19,837 nucleotides of DNA from NCBI GenBank assembly GCA_002786025.1, contig NHNW01000119.1, forward strand, positions 1 through 19,837. Direction: 5' to 3'. Position 1 is the first letter of the stretch. Each line of letters starts with the position of its first letter. The position numbers and the translations under genes were made by a program. Source of the DNA: Zasmidium citrigriseum. Lineage: Eukaryota > Ascomycota > Dothideomycetes > Mycosphaerellales > Mycosphaerellaceae. Below the pieces are notes generated by a model, which ran no database searches, was not told the origin of the DNA, and worked only from the letters and a program-made list of their open reading frames with translations. Below are positions 9,553-18,774 of this stretch, in pieces.

Positions 9553-11118
9553 ATACTATAGTAGAACTACTAGAACTACCTTAATAGCCGAGCTAGTTAC
9601 TATATCGCTCCCTAAATATAGTTTAAAGACCTCTATATACGTATAGTTTAGAGAAGCTTAAACTCTTATATCTACGAAGAGCCCTCGAACTAGCTACGGA
9701 ACGACGCCGATTCGTTATAGCGACGTAGTAGGCGAACTCTCTCTAAACCGCTAGAGAACGATACCTCTTCCTTAGACTACTTCCTCTATACCTAACGATA
9801 ACGTATACGACTAGCTAGGCCGCGGTACGCTCCCGAAATAGTAGAGGAACGTATTAACGAAGGCCGCGAGTATAGTAGTACTATAGAGGATACCCTAGGT
9901 CGCGACTAAGACGCCCGAGATACCTAACTCGGTACTAGCGTTAACGCTTCGCCTCTTAGCAGCGTATAACGCCTAGAGGAGCTACGAGACGCTATCCTAT
10001 AGGCCTAGGAGCGCTAGTTCGAAGAACTATCTAACTAAGATACTAGCGCTATAACGGCTAAGTAGCTTAAAGCGTACGTAAAGAAGCTAAACGCCCTTTA
10101 TAGTATTCTCGAACTTAAGAAACGTAAATATACCTAGTTAGATACTAGAGACGACGTTTCCTATACGAGTAGCTACTATAAAACCTCTAAGACGACCTCG
10201 ATAGAACGCTAGCTCTAAAGACTCTTTAAAAAAGGAAGGGTTAATAAATTAGAGACCTATACTATCTAGGCCTACTAACGCTAGGTTAAGAACGTTAATA
10301 AAGAGTTCGAGATCTTTAGGTATACTAACTATAACACCTACTAAAGGAGCTTATAGATATCGAAGAGTATATTATATAATAATATCGCTAGTATAGTTAA
10401 CTATCGCCTCGATTAGAAGGACGAAAAGGGAGATCTATACTAGGTAGAACTATAGTAGATCGTCTAAGACGCTATATAGAGCCTAGCCGTCCGTCGAGCC
10501 GCCCTTATAGAGGCGTTCTTCCTATCTAAGATTAAGGAAGGATAGTCCTACTCCCGCTTCTATACCTATATAAAGGGGCTAGAAGACTAAATATCTAATA
10601 AGATTAAACCTAAGGACCTTCGTATTAACTTCTACTTCTTATACCTACTAACGTAGGTACGTAAGAAGATAATCGAACTAGAAACCCTTAAATCTATTAA
10701 GGACACTAACGAACTATTCTTAAGAGCCTACTAGATCGAGTAATCTCTAAGCTCCTCTAGTAATAGTACTACGCCGAACCCTAGCTATAAGCGTACTAGT
10801 ATAGTACTAAGCGCTAGACGAAACTAGAACTCTAGGCCTAATAACTTAGGCCTAGATAAGAAGGACTATAAGAACTACGGACGACGAAATAATCGTAGTA
10901 GCGAGAGACGCCGAGACGATAGGAGGGACGATAGACGTCCTAACTATCGGGAGTACTCCTCGTATAGGCTACTAGCGCCCCGCCGCGACGCTACTACTAG
11001 CGTACTAGGGTAGACGCCTTATAACGACTCTCGTCCTACCTACTATAGCGTTAACGCCGTTAAAGTCGAAAGCGATTTAGACTATAGCGATACGGGAAAT
11101 AGTAACCTCTAATCGTAA
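9553..11118 (+). pseudogene. gag: gag of element A
   Basis: A frame of about 520 codons, free of frameshifts, beginning at ATA (ancestral ATG) 50 nt after the LTR. It is rich in Arg, Glu, Asp and Gln-derived stops. A conserved-looking helical domain lies at about 10400-10740, ending in Lys-Lys-Ile-Ile-Glu-Leu-Glu-Thr-Leu, like the C-terminal domain of capsid in fungal Ty3/gypsy Gag. The tail (about 10870-10950) is Arg/Asp/Asn-rich and replaces a CCHC knuckle, which is absent. It would package the RNA and form particles. Candidate stops are TAA at 11110 and 11116, but RIP makes the true end ambiguous. Pol follows in the -1 frame. Confidence 0.8.
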
Positions 11119-14100
11119 ACTTATCTCCCCTATAGTTAGGGAAAACCTTATAAGAGAGGTAAAAGAGGATCGCTATAGACGTAACTATTACTAGCGCTAT
11201 AGGACCGATTACTCTCCGCGCCCTTATTAATAGTAGAGCGTAGTTAAATCTTATCTCTACGTACGCTATAGGGCGGTTATCCCTACTAACGTTAGATCTT
11301 CCTACTCTAAGGGCTAAGTTCCTTAACGATAACCCTATAACGCTATATAAGGCTTACTTAGCTACCCTCGCTATTAATAATAGTATAGGGAAGATAAGAG
11401 AGTCGAAGTAAATCCTTTAGACTAGTACCTTTATAGGCTATAACCTTATACTAGGGTAGGACTAGCTAGAAGATACTAACCTAGCTATTAGCTTCTAAGC
11501 TAGGACCTTTACGTAGTCGCTATAGGACTCCTCTAACCCCTCTAAATCCTCGCGAACGTCCTAGATACTCGTAGCTATTATAGATAGTACGGCTAGCTTC
11601 TAACTTCCCTTAGGAGAGTAGCTCGTAGCGTCTACGCTACTAGACCGACTACGTACTAACGATAACTCGAGGGTAAACCTCTCTAAAGTAGATAGACTAT
11701 AGGAAGGAGAGGTTCCCTCTATAGAGTTAGCTATCGCCGAGCCTACTACTATATTTACCCTCTAAGGAGGTAGGGACCGGGATCCTACGACTATTAATCC
11801 GAACTAATAAGGCTACTAATAGTAGACCGCTACTATTATAATCTATAACTAGTATAAGGCCGCTTATACGTAAGAGCCTAATCTTAAAGACCTTCCCTAG
11901 TAAGTCCTTCTAGCTTTACTAGCTATAGCGGAGATAGAGTACCTCGTAGGCGTTCTACTAGAGTACTACGACTTCGCTAATATCTTTAATACTAAGCTAG
12001 TAGGTATTATCGCCTAGTACTCCGAGTACGACTATACTATTAAGCTAGAGGAAGGTAAGAGCCTACCTTAACTACTAATCTATAACCTTTCGTAATAAGA
12101 GCTTACTATATTACGCGAGTATATTAATAACGCCTTAAAGAACGGCTAGATTAGGCTAAGTAAATCCCCTTATAGTACTCCTATCCTCTTTATACTAAAG
12201 AAGGATAGTAGTATATAGTTATACGTTAACTATAGAGGTCTTAATAAGATTACGATTAAGAACCGCTACCTACTACTACTTATTAGTAAGCTACTAGACC
12301 GTTTAGGTAACGCGAAGATCTTTACTAAGCTAGATCTTAAAGACGTATACTACTAGCTCCGGATCTAGTCTAGTAACGAGTAGAAAACGGCCTTTAAGAC
12401 GAGATATAGCTTATTTAAATACCTTATTATACCCTTTAGGCTAGCTAACGTACCCGCTATATTCTAGTCCTATATTAATAAGGCTCTAGCTAGCTTAGTA
12501 GATAATATCTATATTATTTATCTCGATAATATTCTAATCTACTCCCCCGACCCTAAGACGTATAAGGAGTACGTCTAGTAAGTTCTTAAGAGACTTAGGG
12601 AATAGAAGCTATTTACTAAACCCTCGAAATACGAGTTCTATACTATAGAGGTTAAATTCCTAGGCTTTATTATTACCCCTAACGGTATAAAGATAGATTA
12701 ATTAAGGGTTACTAGTATTACTAACTAGCTAGTACTAAAGAGCTACTAAGACGTTTAAGTCTTCCTTAGATTCGCTAACTTCTACTATTACTTTATTTAG
12801 GGATATTCGCGGCTCGTACGCCTACTTAACGAGCTACTCTCTAGCGGTACCCTTACGCTTATAAAGAAGGGACGGAAAGCCGTCGTAAGACTCTTATAGT
12901 AGTAGACTAATATAGTAGCTAAATCCTTCGAAACTCTTAAGAAGGCGTTTACTAAAGTACCCCTACTTAGATACTTTAATCCTAGGCTACTAATTATAGT
13001 AATTATAGACGCCTCCGACGTAGCCTATACGGGTATCCTCCTATAGCCTAACGACTCCGACCCGCTATAGAAATACTAGTACCCTATTACCTATTATTTA
13101 AAGAGCTTTATTAATTACGAGGTCTACTATAGTACCCCTAATAAGGAACTTATAGCTATCTTAGAATACTTTAAAACGTAGAGGTACTACCTCGAGAGCG
13201 CTACGTACCCGATCCGGGTTATAACCGATTACTATAACCTCTAGTACTTTATAATAATATAGAGCCTAATAGCTAGGTAGGCCCGTATTATAGAGAGGTT
13301 AGCCTACTACGATTTTGTACTTAAATATAAACTAGGGAAGTTAAATCCCTCCGATAGCCTATCTAGAAGGCTAGACTACTTCGCCGGCTTTAAAGAAAGT
13401 ACTAAGAAGTATTAACTTTAGGGAATACTACTAATCCTATAGTAAAAGTTAGGAGCCTACTCTACTAAGGACGGTTACGGCTCTATAGCGCTACTAGAGT
13501 ACTCTCGTATAGGCCCCGAGAATATAGCGGATACCTACCTTAAGGGAACTAGGTAGTCTAATCCCCTACTACTTACCGCCTTCGAAGCTAAATAAAATAG
13601 TAAGGCTAAAGAGCGATATAATAGTACTTCTAATACTATAAAGTAACTACTCCTTACCCGAGCTAGCCTCTACTCTACTAGCGAGCTATCGAATTATCGA
13701 TTAGTACTACCTCGCTTCCTCGTTACTATAGTAGCGAAGAATAAGTCGTCTTTTAACGCCGAACCGCTCGAATCCCTTCTAGATCTTATTAAGGAAGTCT
13801 AATAAAGGGACGCCTTCGTTTAAGATATCCGAGAAGCGGTTATAGCGAAAGGGCGAGACGGGTTAGGCAAGACTCTAGAGAGTACTAAGGACTATACCTT
13901 TAATACTAATAGCCTCCTACGAAGGGATAGTCGGGTATATATACCCTAATCCTTAGCCTTATATATAGAGATACTATTCCGTAACTACGACGACCCCGTA
14001 GCGGGCTACTATAGTTAGCGACGTATATAGGCAATTATCTCGTTAAAATACGAGTAGAAAGGTCTCTCTAAAGACGTTCGTAAGTACTACTAGGAGTGCG

Positions 14101-15397
14101 ACGTCTACTAACGAGCTAAAAGTAAGTACTACTAGCCCTATAGCGAACTCTAGCCCTTACTAGTACCTACCTAGCCCTAGTCCTACCTCTCTATAGATTT
14201 CGTTACTAGCCTACTACCCTTAAAGGGTTTTAATAGTAAGGTCTATAATTCGGTACTTATTATCGTTAATCGATTCTTAAAGTTTATATAGTATATACTA
14301 ATAACGAAAGATATCGACGCCCCTAGCCTAGCGGACCTATTCTACTATATAGTTATCGCCCTTACTAGCCTACTAGACGATATCGTCTTAGACCGCGGTT
14401 TAGTCTTTATATCTAAGTACTAGAGCGCCTTCTACTACTACCTTATAATTAAACGTAAGCTTAGTACTACCTTCTACCTATAGACGGATAGATAGACTAA
14501 GTATTAGAACTAGTAACTTAAAGCCTACCTTCGTATATACTATAATTAGGAATAAGATAACTAGGCGAGGCTATTATTAACTATAGTATTCGCCTATAAC
14601 TCTAAGACGTATACTAGCTATTACAAATTACCTATTAAGGTAGCGTTTAGAGTACCCCTAAATATACTAGACAGTATTTAATACGAATACCTAATAGGGG
14701 GGGGAAGAAAGTAGACGAGCTTACTAAATAGGCAACTAACTAGCTTCTATAACGACGACTCGAGTTCGATAAGGTAGCGGAGAACCTTCGGTACGTATAA
14801 GAACTATAGACTAAGTACTATAACTATATAGTACTAGCTAAGTACTATAACGTTAGCGAGTAGGTACTCCTAGTAGTAAAGAACGTTTATATATAGCGGC
14901 TATACAAGAAGCTTAATAATAAGTACCTAGGCCCTTTTATAATTACTAAGCGAATTAGTAGGTAGGTATATAAGCTTAACCTACTACTATTAATAAAAAG
15001 GTTCTACCTAGTATTCTATATATCGCTACTAGAGCCGTACTATATACGCCCTAGATACTAGCTACTACTAGTCGAAGAACTCCTCGAGGATAGAATAGAT
15101 CTAGCCTATAAGGTCGAAAAAATCCTAACCTACTACTATAATAAGTACGAAACGATATAGTATTAGATACGATAGGTAGGCTAGTCTTAAGACTACGACG
15201 ACTAGATAAGGGAAGAGGAGCTTAAAGACTATTAGGAACTCCTTAATAAGTACTATTAGTAATATCCTAAGCTCGCTAACCTCTCTCTACCGTCTCCTTA
15301 CTAGCGACTCGTAAAAGAGATAAGGCGTAGGTAAGAGCGTCTAAGAAAGGACGAATAAGAAGAGAGAAGATACCCCTTACGGTCCTCTCGCTACTAA
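11096..15397 (+). pseudogene. pol: pol of element A: protease, RT, RNase H, integrase, chromodomain-like end
   Basis: The frame is -1 relative to gag. Protease: Asn-Ser-Arg-Ala at 11229-11240 replaces Asp-Ser-Gly-Ala, and the Ile-Leu-Gly turn follows near 11450. RT: about 12060-12720, with Tyr-Leu-Asp-Asn at 12519-12530 in place of Tyr-Leu-Asp-Asp. RNase H: Asp-Ala-Ser at about 13008, then a Leu-Ala-x-Leu helix. Integrase: zinc finger at about 13990-14120, catalytic Asp at 14196-14198 and 14391-14393, and Lys at 14499-14501 where Glu is expected (spacing 64 and 35). The frame shifts at a run of eight G at 14697-14704. Beyond it the integrase C-terminus and a chromodomain-like segment (about 15110-15250) are in the shifted frame, ending at TAA 15395. 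It would encode the enzymes for reverse transcription and integration. Confidence 0.88.
14697..14704 (+). other. G8 run with frameshift in pol of A
   Basis: Upstream codons are in the frame of the RT and integrase core (codon starts at multiples of three). From 14705 the integrase C-terminal frame is shifted. A run of nine G would restore continuity, so a one-base loss here is the simplest explanation. Homopolymer sequencing error is an alternative. Confidence 0.75.
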
Positions 15398-15731
15398 ACT
15401 ACTATTCGAATATTTCCTTTATATATAGGGACTAAGAGATTAAAGGATTTGTTTATAAGTTTGTTCTATTTACTATCTATAGACTACTACGACTATTTTA
15501 TAGTCTTTCTAGGGCTACGCCTACCCCTCTCTACTATAGATAGTAAAACCTACGAATATAGAGCTAACGAGCTTCTATTATTACTACTCTAGAGAGGAAG
15601 ATCGACTACCCTACTTAGCGAGTATACTAGCCGTAGTAGATAAGGCGTATCTAGCCGTTATTTAACGACTAAAGTACCTAACGCTCTCGCGCCGCGTCCG
15701 CTACGATATTATTTAGGTAGGAACCTAGTAG
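15398..15731. other. Non-coding spacer between pol and the antisense frame of A
   Basis: After the pol stop at 15395 I see no domain on either strand until the antisense frame ends near 15732. The stretch holds short T-rich runs with a few surviving TG sites near 15448-15462. It may be the shared 3' end of the convergent pol and antisense frames. Confidence 0.5.
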
Positions 15732-16544
15732 CTATCCGTAACTATCTCGGAAGGCCCTCTCGTTCGCCTTACGACTCTTACGACGCTTATCGCGCTACTT
15801 CTTAATAGCCGCCTTATTAAACTTCTTAATATCTAACTCTACTAATATATCCTTCTTAAACTTTACTAGGGCGGCGAAGACCTTTAATATATAGTCGTAG
15901 AAGGCGTTAGTATAGCGAGCGACCTTATTAGGGTTATTTTAGATAGTTAGATTAGCGGCGAGTATACGTAAATACTCGAGGATATTAGCGTAGTAGTAGA
16001 ACTCGGTAGGGATCTAAAGCGGTATTAGTACGTACCGCTAACGGATAGGACCTAGAAGACTTACGATCTAGTAAGTCGGCTTGCCTTTACTACCCTAGTA
16101 GCTACTATATAGCGTACCGCCGCTAGTACTATAGCGCTCCGTAATAGGTAGCTACGTCTACTATTAAATAGTAGGGACTAGCTACTAATAACGAACGTAC
16201 TCGCGATAGAGAGCGCTATAGCGTACGTCTAGAACGCCCTTAAGAGTAGGGGGGTACTTATACGCGTAGCGAATATCGGACTAACTAATACTCGCCTTAT
16301 AAGGACTATAGGCCTACGACGGTACCGTTATACTAGCTAAAGGTACGGGTATATCGCTAAACTAGTCGAGTAGACTAGCTATACTAATATCGCGCGAACT
16401 AGTACTACTACTACTACTACTAGGGGTCTAAGGAGTACTACTTATATTATAGAGGAGGTTATTAGCGAAGTCGTTATTAGTAGGCGTACGCGGCGAGTTA
16501 TTATTATTATTATTCTATCTATTAATAGCGTTCTAACCTAATAT
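15732..16544 (-). pseudogene. Antisense 271-codon frame of unknown function inside element A
   Basis: A minus-strand frame between pol and the 3' LTR, running from ATA (ancestral ATG) at 16544-16542 to TAG at 15734-15732 with no frameshift and only TAG/TAA interruptions. The N-terminus has a run of six Asn and one of six Ser (about 16510-16400), a low-complexity start. The middle (about 16260-15960) is mixed and looks globular, with Trp-derived stops in Trp-Gly-Ser-Lys-Gly-Lys-Pro-Thr. The C-terminus is Lys/Arg-rich (Lys-Lys-Gln-Arg-Asp-Lys-Arg-Arg-Lys) and could be a nuclear signal. No family is recognised. Extra antisense frames between pol and the 3' LTR are known in some plant Ty3/gypsy elements; whether this is comparable is inference. 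Confidence 0.6.
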
Positions 16545-16857
16545 CGAGGGGAAGCGTAATAGATAGACGGTTAATAGTTAGTAGTAGTAAAGAGAAGAAG
16601 GAAATAGACGAAGAAGCGGGCTTTTATACTAACGGTAGTACGGGCCTAATAGCGCTACTACTATATACCCCTTATAAGCCCGCTCCGCCCTCTTTTACGA
16701 GGGGAATATTTACTAATAGCTAGAGTTATATACTCGGCTTACTAATAGCGCCTTACGTATATACTAAGGCGACTCTACCGCCCTTACGGCACCGACTTAA
16801 TCTAAGTTAGATAGCGAACTTACTCGAGTTAATAATACGACCTAAGGATAGGCTACT

Positions 16858-16870
16858 AAAGGGGGGGGGG
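16858..16870 (+). promoter_or_regulatory. Polypurine tract of element A
   Basis: AAA followed by ten G, four bases before the 3' LTR start at 16875. It is the plus-strand primer for reverse transcription. Confidence 0.85.
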
Positions 16871-16874
16871 ATAA

Positions 16875-17086
16875 TATAAGGATATCTAAGCTAAGAGAGC
16901 CTAAGGTAGCGATCTATAGCCTCTCCGCTAGTACTTCGAGGCCGTACTAGTATCTAACCGAAGGCTTAGCGCCTATACTACTTTTTAGGAGGTTTCTACT
17001 TCTCCTCTTTTACTCCTTAGATAATACTTAATTAGATATTCGTACTACTTACTCGTATCGCTATTTCCTACTTCTACGCCCTTATA
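16875..17086 (+). repeat. 3' LTR of element A
   Basis: 212 bp, with the same ends as the 5' LTR. A dozen or so mismatches to 9291-9502 are seen by eye, mostly C/T or G/A. Because RIP acts on both LTRs, this divergence cannot be used as a clock. Confidence 0.95.
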
Positions 17087-17091
17087 ATAAC
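17087..17091. repeat. Right target-site duplication of element A (ATAAC)
   Basis: Copy of 9286-9290 directly after the 3' LTR end at 17086. Confidence 0.92.
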
Positions 17092-17223
17092 GCCTAACTC
17101 TCTTAGCCTAGTCTACGTACTCTTTCTATACTATTTCCTATATAAGGCGCGAGAATAGCGTAAAGGGGATTTCCTAGTTAGGTAGAATTTCCTAGAGACG
17201 TCGTATCTCTTAAAAGTATCTCT

Positions 17224-17365
17224 CTATTAAAGCGTTAGTAACCTACTAGCTACGAGTACTAGCTATAGGCTTATAAAGTTACTACTAAGGCGTTAAAGTA
17301 TAGCCTTTCTAACTATTTACGCCTAGTATCTTAATATTACGTATATAAGTAATACCTAGTAGTAC
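17224..17365 (-). other. Predicted intron 1 of H3-like gene 2
   Basis: On the minus strand it begins GTACTACTAG and ends TTACTAACGCTTTAATAG, with a consensus TACTAAC branch site 9 nt before the terminal AG dinucleotide. Both flanking exons are in the same phase and both match H3. Its 3' part contains CGTAGCTAGTA, shared with intron 2. Confidence 0.7.
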
Positions 17366-17443
17366 CTTAGTAGAGAGCTACTTATAAGGCGCTTTTACTA
17401 CTAACGCCTTAGTTTACGTAGTAGGTCTCTTTATACGCGCTAT

Positions 17444-17844
17444 AATAAGGTAAGGTAAAGTATATATAAATTTTTCTAGGCGTTATAGATAGTTAGAGCG
17501 CTTAAAATAGGCTAAGGTAGTAGTAGGGGTAGGTAGTATAGTATTAGAGGGTTTAAGATTACGACTAGTGTTTTATACTAGCGTTTCGTATAACGTTATA
17601 GGTATATATAATAGTAGGTATACTAAAGAATATAGGGAAGGAGCTATAGCTAGCCTACGTAGCTAGTAGAAGCTAGGAAAAAAATATATAGTAAGCTATA
17701 AGGATAATACTTTACCTTATACTTTACTATAGGTAAAAACCCTTTATATACTACTTAAAAACGTAGGAAAATATATAGAAAGACTTAGAGAAGAATAGAT
17801 ATTTATTAGTATAGTTCTTACTAATCTTAGCTAGTCTAGTACTA
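17444..17844. other. Intergenic stretch between the two H3-like pseudogenes
   Basis: It should contain the promoter of H3-like gene 2 (minus strand, upstream of 17443) and the 3' end of gene 1. Purine-rich and A/T-rich runs (17585-17720) show no further domain. The frame of gene 1 could continue past the TAA at 17847 for about 30 codons if that stop is itself a RIP product. Confidence 0.4.
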
Positions 17845-18300
17845 TTATAGCTTTTTATATAGAGCTATATCCTTTAATATAAGGGTAACGCGTTTCGCGT
17901 AGATAGCTAGTAGGTTAGAGTACTCGAATTCTAAGATAAGGAACGCTTTAGTAGCTTCTTATAATACCTTAATTATAGACGCCTACTATCTTATAATTTC
18001 CTTACTTATAGCCTACTTACTAGAAATCTCTTAAACTAGTTATTAGAAGGGCACCTTTTATATAAGGAGGGAATACTCGGATTTTATAGAGCTCTAATAT
18101 TTCTAGATCTTATATAGAGTAGCTCGACTAGTATTAAATTTTTATTATTTATAAGGTATATTATAATTTATTTTCTTTATAATAACTTTCTTACGCCTAG
18201 TTTAGGCTACGCTTTTTTATACCTTTCTAATTGCTATCTTAGCTCTCTTCTTTTATTAAGGTACTCTTATAGTTTTATATAGCGCTTTTACTAGTACTAT
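17845..18300 (-). pseudogene. Histone H3-like gene 1, CENP-A-like, RIP-inactivated
   Basis: A 151-codon minus-strand frame with no frameshift, from ATA (ancestral ATG) at 18300 to TAA at 17847; canonical H3 is about 136 residues. The tail is Lys/Arg-rich. The fold begins at about 18120 with Leu-Tyr-Lys-Ile-stop-Lys-Tyr (H3 Leu-Arg-Glu-Ile-Arg-Arg-Tyr). Next comes Leu-Leu-Ile-stop-Lys-Val-Pro-Phe (H3 Leu-Leu-Ile-Arg-Lys-Leu-Pro-Phe), then Leu-Val-stop-Glu-Ile. Helix 2 reads Val-Leu-stop-Glu-Ala-Thr-Lys-Ala-Phe-Leu. At 17898 Ala-Lys-Arg-Val-Thr-Leu precedes Lys-Asp-Ile. Between Glu-Ile and Leu-Gln of helix 2 there are three more residues than in canonical H3, and Ala-Phe-Leu replaces Ala-Tyr-Leu. 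Both are traits of the centromeric variant CENP-A. There is also a short insertion after the Tyr-Gln-x-Ser of the alpha-N helix. A histone role is inferred from homology; the copy itself is dead. Confidence 0.82.
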
Positions 18301-18360
18301 TTTATAAGAGGCTTTTAAGGACGTTTATAGTTAAGACGGACTAGCTTTAGGGTTCTAAAA

Positions 18361-18393
18361 CTATCGTTAGATTAGGTACTTAGCTAACGATAG
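18361..18393. repeat. Inverted repeat CTATCGTTAG / CTAACGATAG
   Basis: Two perfect 10-bp arms (18361-18370 and 18384-18393) separated by 13 bp. It lies 61 bp upstream of the proposed start of H3-like gene 1. It may be a hairpin or a binding site; the function is unknown. Confidence 0.7.
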
Positions 18394-18705
18394 GTACTTT
18401 ATACTATAGTCTTCTATAATATAGGTCTATTTATATCTAAAGCTAAGGGTTAACTAGTAGGTAGCACTTCTATATGTTTTTATAGTAGTAGAGAGGATAG
18501 TATATTATTATTAACCTTATCGTTATTATTAAGTTTATTATTATATTTATCCTTATCTATTAGACTAGGTATATTAAGAAGGGCTTAATTACTTAGGAAT
18601 TAATTAGAGTAGATAGTAGGTATGTTTTAGAGGTTAAAGAAAGGAAGATAGTAAGAGTAGGGAAAAGGGAAGCTTTTAAATTGCTACTAAGACGCTAAGA
18701 AGTAC

Positions 18706-18734
18706 GTAAACGCTAGCTACGCCTACTAACTACG
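18706..18734 (-). repeat. 29-bp motif shared with the intron at 9141-9169
   Basis: The two 29-bp stretches agree at 26 positions by hand alignment. Related shorter copies lie at 8467-8489 and about 17240-17254. All sit in non-coding parts of, or beside, the minus-strand genes. Confidence 0.6.
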
Positions 18735-18774
18735 CCTTAAGAGTAGTATCTAATATAGTAGGCTTCTTTCTACT

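Larger units (their letters stand above)
9291..17086 (+). mobile_element. Complete Ty3/gypsy LTR retrotransposon A (7796 bp), RIP-inactivated
   Basis: Its two LTRs are each 212 bp, flanked by ATAAC on both sides. Between them lie gag, pol in a different frame, an antisense frame, and a polypurine tract. Pol order is protease, RT, RNase H, integrase, which defines Ty3/gypsy rather than Ty1/copia. It is inserted in the histone-fold exon of H3-like gene 2. Nearly every CpA and TpG is gone. Catalytic residues of protease, RT and integrase have been altered by RIP-type changes, so it cannot move on its own. Confidence 0.95.
17087..17443 (-). pseudogene. Histone H3-like gene 2, 5' part: N-terminal tail and start of histone fold
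   Basis: The frame starts with ATA GCG CGT ATA AAG at 17443. Undoing the RIP changes ATG to ATA and ACA to ATA gives Met-Ala-Arg-Thr-Lys, the first five residues of histone H3. Lys-Ala-Pro-x-Lys-stop-Leu-Ser-Thr-Lys follows, matching the H3 tail Lys-Ala-Pro-Arg-Lys-Gln-Leu-Ala-Thr-Lys. Exon 1 ends at 17366 and a 142-nt intron follows. Exon 2 (17223-17087) has Arg-Tyr before Ala-Leu, then Tyr-Arg-Lys-Ser-Thr and Leu-Arg-x-Leu, matching the H3 alpha-N helix (Tyr-Gln-Lys-Ser-Thr...Ile-Arg-Lys-Leu). Exon 2 is broken by element A and resumes at 9290. H3 is normally conserved nearly residue for residue, so this is a divergent variant as well as a dead copy. Confidence 0.82.
18301..18774. other. Spacer between H3-like gene 1 and the hAT transposase
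   Basis: It holds a perfect 10-bp inverted repeat (18361-18393), an A/T-rich part with a few surviving TG sites (18475-18640), and a 29-bp motif at 18706-18734. No coding domain is recognised. It should contain the 3' end of the hAT element and the promoter of H3-like gene 1. Confidence 0.45.

Noticed and set aside
15110..15250. Separate chromodomain gene downstream of pol in element A
   Set aside because: It continues the integrase C-terminal frame without a gap, as in chromoviruses, so it belongs to pol.
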